Origin: Ottowia sp.
GTDB taxonomy: Bacteria > Pseudomonadota > Gammaproteobacteria > Burkholderiales > Burkholderiaceae_C
DNA: 64,000 nt
Direction: 5' to 3'
Assembly: GCF_016703145.1 (NCBI RefSeq)
Contig: NZ_JADJCO010000002.1
Span: 496,001-560,000 of the forward strand
The position numbers and the translations under genes are program-made. Each line of letters opens with the position of its first letter. Position 1 is the first letter of the stretch. The notes under the pieces were generated by a model. The model was not told the origin of the DNA. It did no database searches and was given only the letters and a program-made list of their open reading frames with translations. Shown here piece after piece: positions 45,513 through 52,780 of this stretch.

Positions 45513-45639
45513 CCATGCCGCGCCGCCGCCGTCTTGAGGGCAGCAGCCGCTACCATGCGCGCTGTCACCACGCCACTTCCACAACCCCCTCACGCCCGGC
45601 GCTGATAACCCACGGCGCCCTTTTTGGAGGAGACGCCCC

Positions 45640-46087
45640 ATGAAAGCCCTGTCCGTGCGGCAGCCCTGGGCGCTGGAAATCAACGACGGCATCAAGAACC
45701 TGGAATTTCGCACTTGGAACACGCACCATCGCGGCCCCCTGCTCATCTGCGCCAGCAGCCACGACAGCGGACTGTGGCTTGATATCGAGATGGACGACGG
45801 CCGTGCCGCTGCCGCTGCCCACCGGCTGCCTGATGTGCGTGGTCAACCTGGTGAATGTCAGACCCATGACCCGCGCTGACGCCAAGGCCTACGGCATCAA
45901 GTACGACCCCGTCATGCTCGCCTGGGAACTCGAAGGCGGGTACGAAGTGATTCCGGAGCCCATCAAGGGCAAGCCCAACCTGTTCGAGGTGCCCGACGAC
46001 CTGATCGAACCCATGCCCGAGGGCGACGGCTGGTTCAACTACGAGTACCCCAACCGCCGCAAGAAGCCGCCCAAGGATTTGGATTGA
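45640..46087 (+). pseudogene. ASCH domain protein, frameshifted
   Basis: The first frame begins MKALSVRQPWALEINDGIKN and has TWNTHHRGPLLICASSHD, the ASCH RNA-binding-type fold. It drifts out near 45780-45810, where the second frame continues with LPTGCLMCVVNLVNVRPMT and AYGIKYDPVMLAWELEGGYE, then NLFEVPDDLIEP. Together they make one normal ASCH protein of about 149 residues. A single indel is the simplest cause. ASCH proteins often sit near defence genes; some are nucleases acting on modified RNA or nucleosides. Confidence 0.8.
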
Positions 46088-46113
46088 GGCAACCGCGGGT
46101 GAAGCGGTCCAAA

Positions 46114-46119
46114 TATAAT
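46114..46119 (+). promoter_or_regulatory. Putative -10 box of the defence operon
   Basis: TATAAT in an AT-rich stretch (AAATATAATTAAAAACATAC) lies 27 bp upstream of the RHH antitoxin start, with TTGGAGA as ribosome site between. A -35 element is not obvious. It is the best promoter candidate for the coupled antitoxin-toxin-methyltransferase run. Confidence 0.45.
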
Positions 46120-46145
46120 TAAAAACATACTTGTTGGAGATCGCC

Positions 46146-46379
46146 ATGTCGCAAATCACGCTGTATCTGGACGACGCCACGCAGGTGATGGTGGATCAGG
46201 CCGCCCAGGCCAGCGGCCTGTCCAAGAGCCGCTGGGTGGCCGAAATCATCCGCAAATACGCCTCGCACGAATGGCCGCAAGACTGCTTGAACCTGGCTGG
46301 GCGCTTTGCCGACTTTCCGCTGCGCGAGGATGCGCCCCCGGCCCCCGCCGCCGCGGATGTACCGCGCCTGGGCTTCTGA
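46146..46379 (+). CDS. RHH/CopG-type antitoxin
   Basis: The protein is 77 residues. ITLYLDDATQVMVDQAAQAS then GLSKSRWVAEIIRKYA is a ribbon-helix-helix DNA-binding domain, and the C-terminal tail (WPQDCLNLAGRFADFP) would bind the toxin. Three bases separate its stop from the PIN toxin start. It probably represses the promoter at 46114. The start at 46146 has GGAGA at good spacing. Confidence 0.82.
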   Translation: MSQITLYLDDATQVMVDQAAQASGLSKSRWVAEIIRKYASHEWPQDCLNLAGRFADFPLREDAPPAPAAADVPRLGF

Positions 46380-46382
46380 CCC

Positions 46383-46823
46383 ATGCTCGCGCTCGACAGC
46401 AACACCATCAGCTACTACTTTCGCGGCGACCCGAGGGTGGTCGCCCGGCTGCAGGCGCTTCGCCCGGCCGACCTGGGCGTGCCCGCCATCGTCGAATACG
46501 AACTGCGCCACGGCCTGCGGCGCCTGCCACCCGAAGCGGCCCAGCCGCGCCTGACGGCGCTGGTGCAAATGCTGCGGCCGCTGCAGGTGCTGCCCTTCGA
46601 CAGCGAATGCGCCACGCACGCTGCCCGCATTCGTGTGCAGTTGGAAGCGGCCGGCACCCCCATCGGCCCCAACGACACCTTGATCGCGGCCACCGCGCTG
46701 CGCTACCGCGCCACGCTGGTCACGCGCAACGCGCGCGAGTTCTCGCGGGTGGCCGGGTTGCAGTGGGTGAACTGGCATGCGGCCGATGAATCCGCGACCC
46801 CCACGCCCCCACCGCCTCCATGA
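46383..46823 (+). CDS. vapC: PIN-domain toxin (VapC family)
   Basis: The protein is 146 residues. PIN acidic residues are visible: D5 (LALDSNTISYYF), E in IVEYELRHGL, and D in GPNDTLIAATAL, with TRNAREFSRVAGL near the end. VapC toxins cleave tRNA or rRNA. The protein has a short Pro-rich tail (TPTPPPPP) not typical of the family, and its stop overlaps the methyltransferase start by 4 nt. That links toxin translation directly to the restriction gene. Confidence 0.88.
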   Translation: MLALDSNTISYYFRGDPRVVARLQALRPADLGVPAIVEYELRHGLRRLPPEAAQPRLTALVQMLRPLQVLPFDSECATHAARIRVQLEAAGTPIGPNDTLIAATALRYRATLVTRNAREFSRVAGLQWVNWHAADESATPTPPPPP

Positions 46824-49612
46824 ACGCCGTCGAAATCGAACAAGCCCTCTCCGACCTGGCCGAACAGCCCTCCAGCACCTTTGATGCGGCCGAATTCCCC
46901 TTCGCCTTCCTCGCCGCCTTCGGCAACAAGGAAACGACGATCAAGCGCCTGCGCGCGGGCAACAACAACACGTCCGACGTGCCCGGCGGCGTGCTCCAGC
47001 GCGGCAACATCCACGTCGCCACCTGCGGGCATGGCACGGTCGGCGAAACGCTCACCGCGCTGCGCAACAGCGCTGCGACAGCCAAGGCCAAGGCCAAATA
47101 CATCCTTGCCACCGACGGCCACACGGCCGAAGCCGAATACCTGCCCACCTTTGAGACCATCGCCTGCGACTACCCCAAGCTGCCCGAACACCTGGGCTTC
47201 TTCCTCGCCCTGGCCGGCATCTCCACCATTCAGGAGATCAAGGACAACCCCATCGACGTGCGCGCCACCGGGCGGCTCAACAAGCTCTACGTCGAGTTGC
47301 TGCGCGACAACCCCGGCTGGGCCGGCGACGCCCGCCGCGCCGACATGAACCACTTCATGGCCCGGCTCATCTTCTGCTTCTTTGCCGAAGACACCGACAT
47401 CTTCAACGGCGAAGGCCTGTTCACCCGCACCATCAGCCAGTTCACCGAGGCCAGCAGCGCCAACACGCACGAAGTCATGGGCGAGATCTTCCGCGCCATG
47501 AACACCCAGCCTGCCGAGCGCGCCGCAGGCAACTTCCGCCCCTGGGCCGACCAGTTCCCCTACGTCAACGGCGGCCTGTTTTCGGGCAACACCGAGGTGC
47601 CGCGCTTCTCGCGCATTGCCCGCACCTACCTGCTGCACGCCGGCAGCCTGCAATGGCGCCAGATCAACCCCGACATCTTCGGCAGCATGATCCAGGCCGT
47701 GGCCGACGAAGAAGAGCGCGGCGCGCTGGGCATGCACTACACCAGCGTGCCCAACATCCTCAAGGTGCTGAACCCGCTGTTCCTCGACGAGCTGCGCGCG
47801 CAATTGAATGAGGCCGGCGACAACAAAACCAAGCTGCTCAACCTGCGCAAGCGCATGGCGCGCATCCGCGTTTTCGACCCGGCCTGCGGCAGCGGCAACT
47901 TCCTCGTCATCGCCTACAAGCAGATGCGCGCCATCGAGGCGGAGATCAACCGCAGACGGGGTGAGTCAGACCTGGGTAGCGAGATTCCGCTGACCAACTT
48001 TCGCGGCATCGAGTTGCGCAGCTTTCCGGCCGAAATCGCGCGGCTGGCGCTCATCATTGCCGAGTACCAGTGCGACGTGCAGTACCGGGGCCAGAAAGAG
48101 GCGCTGGCCGAGTTTCTGCCGCTGGATGCGCAGAACTGGATCGTCTGCGGCAACGCGCTGCGGCTGGATTGGCTGGGCATTTGCCCGCCCACGGGCACGG
48201 GCGTGAAGGTGGCGGCGGATGATTTGTTTGAGACGCCGCTGGATCAAAAGGAGATGGATTTTGAGAATAACGGTGGGGAGACGTTTATTTGTGGGAACCC
48301 GCCGTATTTGGGGTCGCGTGGCCAATCGGAAGCGCAGAAGGCGGATCTAGCCGCGTCGGCAACGCAGAGCGTTGCGGGATATCGTGGGCTCGACTTTGTC
48401 GCTGGCTGGTTGATTAAAGCGACTCTTTATTCAAAGCTTGTTGAAAGCCAATGGGCGTTTGTGACAACAAACTCAATCTGCCAAGGGGAGCAGGTTTCAT
48501 TATTGTGGCAGTGGCTGTTTGACCAAGGTCTACGCATCAAATTTGCAAGGACGAGCTTTAGGTGGTCAAACCTTGCAGCGAATAACGCCGGCGTGACAGT
48601 CATCGTTGTCGGACTCACCACTGACAGCAACGCAGGGGCGCGGCTCTACACCACCGACAGCGCGGGCAACGAAGTAGTGCGCGATGCGTTCAACATCAAC
48701 CCCTACTTGGTGCCTGGGAAGAACGTGTTTGTTGCGCCAAGATCAGAGGCTCTGGGGAAAGGCACTTCGATTGATCGAGGAAGCGCCCCAACGGACGAGG
48801 GTGCCTACTTGTTCAGTAGCTTAGTGCGCAACGAGGCTATCCGGGAGCACCCACATGTCGCGCCCGCTGTAGTGCGAGCGTATGGGGCAAAGGAGTTTGC
48901 TGCCGGTTTGGTTCGCTGGGCATTGAAACCCGACCTCCTGCCGCAAGAAGTTCGAATGTCCTGCAAGTTTGTCTCCGACCGAGTGGATTTGGTACGAAAG
49001 TCTCGCACTTTGAGCCCCAAAGCAGCTACGAGGCGCGCCGCGGACACACCTGAGAAGTTCACCGAGGATCGATATGTCAGTACCCCTCTGATCTTCATAC
49101 CGCAACTGGTAGCGGAAGGGCGCGAGTATGTGACGCCAGGATTGCTGCCTGCAAACAGCTTAGTGTTAGCCCCCCACTTCCAAGCGACAGCTGAAAGCCT
49201 AGTTCCACTCTCCTTGATCGCCTCCCGCCTGCACCTGGTCTGGATCGCCACCGTCTGCGGCAAGCTGGAAACGCGCTATCGCTACTCCAACACCCTCGGC
49301 TGGAACACCTTCCCCGTTCCGCTGCTGACCGAGCAGATGAAGGCCGACCTGACCGAGTGCGCCCAGAACATCCTGCTGGCACGCGAGGCGCATTTCCCCG
49401 CCACCATCGCCGACCTGTACGACCCCGAGGCCATGCCCGACAACCTGCGCGCCGCCCACGAGCGCAACGACGAGGTGCTGGAGCGCATCTACATCGGCCG
49501 CCGCTTCAAGAACGACACCGAGCGGCTGGAAAAGCTGTTTGACCTCTATACAAAAATGACGGCGGAGCAGAAAGCCAAACCCAAAGCCAGGGCCAAAGGA
49601 GGCAAGCCGTGA
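46820..49612 (+). CDS. Class I SAM-dependent DNA methyltransferase (YeeA/MmeI-like)
   Basis: The protein is 930 residues. SAM motif I is FDPACGSGNFLVIAYKQM (about residue 351) and the catalytic motif is GNPPYLGSRGQ (about 492), as in N6-adenine methyltransferases of the gamma class. The N-terminal ~330 residues (LFFAE-like helical region with NHFMARLIFCFFAEDTDIFN) resemble YeeA/MmeI-type enzymes. The target-recognition part, nt ~48230-49200, is clearly less GC-rich with different codon choice, consistent with exchange of the specificity domain. It overlaps vapC and RhuM by 4 nt each. It should work with the helicase and GIY-YIG nuclease downstream. Confidence 0.88.
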   Translation: MNAVEIEQALSDLAEQPSSTFDAAEFPFAFLAAFGNKETTIKRLRAGNNNTSDVPGGVLQRGNIHVATCGHGTVGETLTALRNSAATAKAKAKYILATDGHTAEAEYLPTFETIACDYPKLPEHLGFFLALAGISTIQEIKDNPIDVRATGRLNKLYVELLRDNPGWAGDARRADMNHFMARLIFCFFAEDTDIFNGEGLFTRTISQFTEASSANTHEVMGEIFRAMNTQPAERAAGNFRPWADQFPYVNGGLFSGNTEVPRFSRIARTYLLHAGSLQWRQINPDIFGSMIQAVADEEERGALGMHYTSVPNILKVLNPLFLDELRAQLNEAGDNKTKLLNLRKRMARIRVFDPACGSGNFLVIAYKQMRAIEAEINRRRGESDLGSEIPLTNFRGIELRSFPAEIARLALIIAEYQCDVQYRGQKEALAEFLPLDAQNWIVCGNALRLDWLGICPPTGTGVKVAADDLFETPLDQKEMDFENNGGETFICGNPPYLGSRGQSEAQKADLAASATQSVAGYRGLDFVAGWLIKATLYSKLVESQWAFVTTNSICQGEQVSLLWQWLFDQGLRIKFARTSFRWSNLAANNAGVTVIVVGLTTDSNAGARLYTTDSAGNEVVRDAFNINPYLVPGKNVFVAPRSEALGKGTSIDRGSAPTDEGAYLFSSLVRNEAIREHPHVAPAVVRAYGAKEFAAGLVRWALKPDLLPQEVRMSCKFVSDRVDLVRKSRTLSPKAATRRAADTPEKFTEDRYVSTPLIFIPQLVAEGREYVTPGLLPANSLVLAPHFQATAESLVPLSLIASRLHLVWIATVCGKLETRYRYSNTLGWNTFPVPLLTEQMKADLTECAQNILLAREAHFPATIADLYDPEAMPDNLRAAHERNDEVLERIYIGRRFKNDTERLEKLFDLYTKMTAEQKAKPKARAKGGKP

Positions 49613-50453
49613 ACGAGCTGATTCTCTACAGTACCGAGGATGGCAAAGTTCAACTGCATCTGCGGGTGGAGGGTGAAACGATATGGCTGAATCAGATGGA
49701 AATTGCTGCTCTGTTTCAGACCAGCAAGCAGAATGTTTCGCTGCACGCAAAAAATATCTTTGAGGACAAAGAGTTAAGCCCGCAGGCAACTGTCAAGGAA
49801 TCCTTGACAGTTCAAAACGAGGGTGTGCGGCAAGTACAGCGCAAGATCGCCCATTACAACCTCGACCTGATCCTGGCCATCGGCTACCGCGTGCGTTCGC
49901 CGCGCGGCGTGCAGTTTCGCCAATGGGCCAGCACGCACCTCAAGGAGTTCCTGCGCAAGGGCTTCGTGATGGATGACGAGCGCATGAAGAACCCCGGGGG
50001 TTGGGATTATTTCGATGAGTTGCTGGCGCGCATCCGCGAGATTCGCGCATCGGAAAAGCGCTTTTACCAAAAGGTGCGCGATCTGTTTTCCCTGAGTTCC
50101 GACTACCGGGCGCGCGAGCAGGAAACCGCCCTGTTTTTTGCCGAAGTGCAGAACAAGCTGCTGTATGCCACCACTGGCCACACGGCGGCGGAGTTGGCGG
50201 TGAAGCGTGCCGATACCAGCCAGCCCAACATGGCGCTCAACACCTGGAGCGGCTCGCGCGTGCGCAAGCAGGATGTGATCGTTGCCAAGAATTACCTGAG
50301 CGCCGATGAGATAGACACGCTCAACCGCCTGACGGTGATCTTTCTGGAGCAGGCCGAATTGCGGGTCAAGCAGCGCCAGGACTTGAGTCTGGATTTTGGC
50401 GCAGCAACGTGGACAAGATGCTGGCCTTCAACGACCATTGGGAGGTGATGTGA
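49609..50453 (+). pseudogene. RhuM family protein, frameshifted and C-terminally truncated
   Basis: A GTG start overlaps the methyltransferase stop (GTGA). The protein reads as RhuM: LRVEGETIWLNQMEIAALFQ, KQNVSLHAKNIFEDKEL, YNLDLILAIGYRVRSPRGVQ then FRQWA. At about 50396 (GATTTTGGC) one T appears to be missing; the next frame gives FWRSNVDKMLAFNDHWEVM and stops at 50453. Usual RhuM proteins run ~60-70 residues further, so the end is also lost. RhuM (virulence protein family) genes are common beside restriction genes; their role is unclear. Confidence 0.82.
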
Positions 50454-50477
50454 ACCCGCATGGGTTCGCCACAAGAC

Positions 50478-50560
50478 GCTCCTGAAACAATAGCTATCAG
50501 CCGTTATAAAACAAGGGCTTTAGCCATAAAACATCCATAAAAATCCATCGCCATGAGCGA
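50478..50560 (+). repeat. Direct repeat 1 flanking the ATPase-HNH cassette
   Basis: Starts GCTCCTGAAACAATAGCTAT and ends CATCGCCATGAGCGA. It aligns without gaps over 75 bp with 52701-52780 (about nine differences). It ends in an ATG followed by a 15-codon open frame that contains SNPT, like the first codons of the helicase, so this seems to be a duplicated copy of the helicase upstream region. Confidence 0.75.
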
Positions 50561-50642
50561 CGCGCCGGCTCGCCCCGCAAGCAACCCCACAGCGGCTTGA
50601 CGATGTGCCTTACCCTGCAATGTGAAACCAACAAGGTTCCCC

Positions 50643-51929
50643 ATGTACATCAGTAAATTGGTTCTGAAGGATGTTCGCGGCTTCTCGAACTTGTCGTTCG
50701 ACCTCAAGCGACCAGATGGCAGCCATGCGGGCTGGACGGTTTTCACGGGCGACAACGGCTCTGGCAAAAGCACCTTGCTCAAGGCCATTGCCATTGCCCT
50801 GACGGGCAAGGACACGGCGCGTGCCTTGCAGCCCAGCTTTCACCGCTGGATTCGTGAGGGGCAGCATGAAGCCAGCATTGAGCTGGAGGTGGTGCGCGTT
50901 GCCGATGACGATGGTTTTTCCGAAACAGGGCGTACACCTGAAAAAAATTTTTCAGCGCACATCGCGCTCAGGAACGGGCAAAAGGAGCCCTCGCTGGAGG
51001 CCGTCAATTCAACAAAGCGAAAGAACTCCACGCCACAACGCAGTATTTGGTCGCAAGACGCCAAGGGATGGTTTTCTTGCGGCTACGGCCCCTTTCGGCG
51101 GGTGTTTGGCGCCTCACCCGAGGCCATGCGCCAGATGGTCGCCCCTGCCACCGAGCGATTCGTCACCATGTTTCAAGAGGCCGCTTCGCTGGCCGAGGTC
51201 GACCAATGGCTGCGTGCGCTGAGTCATCGGTCGCTGGAAGACAAATCAGGTGCGAAGGAGCAATTGGCGCTGATTCTGGAGGCGCTGCGTGACGAACTGA
51301 TGCCGAACCAGATTACCGTGGATCGCATCGATTCCGACGGCCTCTGGCTCAAGGATCGCAACGGGCTGCAGTTGTCCTGGAGCGAAATGAGCGACGGCTA
51401 CCGTGCAGCGCTGGCCCTGCTGGCCGACATTCTTCGCCATCTGATCAATGTGTATGGCGTGGCCGATCTGGTGGGCCGCGATGCGGATGGCAAGCTGGTT
51501 TTCAAGCGCAGCGGTGTTGTGCTGATCGATGAGATCGACGCGCACTTGCACCCGGAATGGCAACGCGAGATCGGCTTTTGGCTCAAGCGCCACTTTCCAA
51601 ACATTCAGTTCCTCGTGACGACGCACAGCCCCATCATTTGCCAGGCGGCCGACCCGAATGGGTTGTTCGTCTTGCCGGAGCCGGGCAGCAAGGATGGGCC
51701 GCATCCGCTCAGTGACGAGGAGTACAGGAAGGTCATCGCCTCCCGGCCCGACACCATCCTGCTGACATCGGCCTTCGGCTTGCAAAACACCCGTTCGCCT
51801 CGGGCGGTTGAAGCGCGGGCGCAATATGCCAGGCTGAAGGCGAAGGAGCGTTCTGGCGCAAAGCTCAGCAAGGGCGAGCAGCAAGAGGTTCAGCAACTGC
51901 AGTTGTTTGCCGTGACGGATGAGGATTGA
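50643..51929 (+). CDS. AAA family ATPase (PtuA-like, Septu-type)
   Basis: The protein is 428 residues. Walker A is FTGDNGSGKSTLLKAI (36-44) and Walker B VVLIDEIDAHLHPEWQ (about 291-305), with a D-loop/His switch FLVTTHSPIICQAAD, the layout of SMC/OLD-like ABC ATPases such as PtuA. It begins YISKLVLKDVRGFSNLSFDL, the usual start of this group. The HNH gene follows after 3 bp. In Septu and in type I-A retrons such ATPases form a complex with an HNH nuclease and restrain it until infection is sensed. Confidence 0.85.
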   Translation: MYISKLVLKDVRGFSNLSFDLKRPDGSHAGWTVFTGDNGSGKSTLLKAIAIALTGKDTARALQPSFHRWIREGQHEASIELEVVRVADDDGFSETGRTPEKNFSAHIALRNGQKEPSLEAVNSTKRKNSTPQRSIWSQDAKGWFSCGYGPFRRVFGASPEAMRQMVAPATERFVTMFQEAASLAEVDQWLRALSHRSLEDKSGAKEQLALILEALRDELMPNQITVDRIDSDGLWLKDRNGLQLSWSEMSDGYRAALALLADILRHLINVYGVADLVGRDADGKLVFKRSGVVLIDEIDAHLHPEWQREIGFWLKRHFPNIQFLVTTHSPIICQAADPNGLFVLPEPGSKDGPHPLSDEEYRKVIASRPDTILLTSAFGLQNTRSPRAVEARAQYARLKAKERSGAKLSKGEQQEVQQLQLFAVTDED

Positions 51930-51932
51930 CCC

Positions 51933-52658
51933 ATGCGGCGAACCCATCGATTGGCGCTGCCAAGGCGAGCGCAAAGCTATCTGGATGGCAGAGCACAGGC
52001 CACGGCGGGCCAGCCGAATGTCGAGCGCGCATGGAAAACCGCACGCCAGACAAAGGCGCTGGCAACGGTCGTCGAGACCTTGCAGGCCATGACAGGGCCG
52101 CGCCAGCGTTGCATGTACTGCGTGGATTCGCACGGCAGCGACATTGAGCACTTTTGGCCCAAGGGCCCCTATCCCGGCCGTGCCTTCCTATGGCCCAACA
52201 TGCTGCTGTGCTGCACGGAATGCGGCCGATTCAAGGGGGATCGGTTTCCGCTGTCGAGTGCAGGCGATCCGATGCTGGTGAACCCCAGTGCCGAGAACCC
52301 CTGGGAGCACTTGGACTTTGACCCCGACACGGGCAACCTGACCGCGCGTTACGACGCTGCCAGCGGCGCGCCATCGCCGAAGGGGTATGCCACGGTGCAG
52401 CTACTCCGTCTGGATCGGCGTGAAGGCATGGCAGAAGGCTATCGACGCGCGTATCGGCGGATTGAGGCTTTCGTGAATGCGGCGTTGTCCGAAGCGGTGA
52501 TTGACCCGGATCAACTGGCCCAGCAACTTCTGCTGGCCGATGAGCACGGACTGCTGCACTGGTGCTTCGGCCCTGTGGGCGCCAACTTGCGGCCGTTTGC
52601 AGCGTTGCGCAACAAGGCGCCGGCTGCATGGGCCGCGTGCGCGGCTGCGGTGCAATGA
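51933..52658 (+). CDS. HNH endonuclease (PtuB-like, TIGR02646-type)
   Basis: The protein is 241 residues. The zinc/HNH core is C60-x2-C63 (RCMYCVDSHGSD), H73 in DIEHFWPKG, N89 in WPNMLL and C94-x2-C97 (CTECGRFKGDRFP), followed by MLVNPSAENPWEHLDFD. This C-C-H-N-C-C order with an E-H-F-x-P-K motif is that of PtuB and retron Ec78-type nucleases. It is predicted to cut DNA or tRNA when released by its ATPase partner 3 bp upstream. The pair is the best candidate Septu-like unit in the island. Confidence 0.82.
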   Translation: MRRTHRLALPRRAQSYLDGRAQATAGQPNVERAWKTARQTKALATVVETLQAMTGPRQRCMYCVDSHGSDIEHFWPKGPYPGRAFLWPNMLLCCTECGRFKGDRFPLSSAGDPMLVNPSAENPWEHLDFDPDTGNLTARYDAASGAPSPKGYATVQLLRLDRREGMAEGYRRAYRRIEAFVNAALSEAVIDPDQLAQQLLLADEHGLLHWCFGPVGANLRPFAALRNKAPAAWAACAAAVQ

Positions 52659-52700
52659 CAAACATGGCGACATGCCAGCCGATAGCGCACCGCCCGAAAT

Positions 52701-52780
52701 GCTCCTGAAACAATAGCTACCAGCCCTCATGAAACAAGGGCTGAAGCCATAAAACACCCATAAGAATTCATCGCCATGAC
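52701..52780 (+). repeat. Direct repeat 2 flanking the ATPase-HNH cassette
   Basis: Starts GCTCCTGAAACAATAGCTAC and ends CATCGCCATGACCGA at the helicase start codon. It matches 50478-50560; the repeat spacing is 2223 bp, start to start. Confidence 0.75.

Noticed and set aside
50553..50600. A 15-codon frame after direct repeat 1 as a leader peptide
   Set aside because: It is better explained as a duplicated fragment of the helicase start; there is no conserved regulatory hairpin after it.
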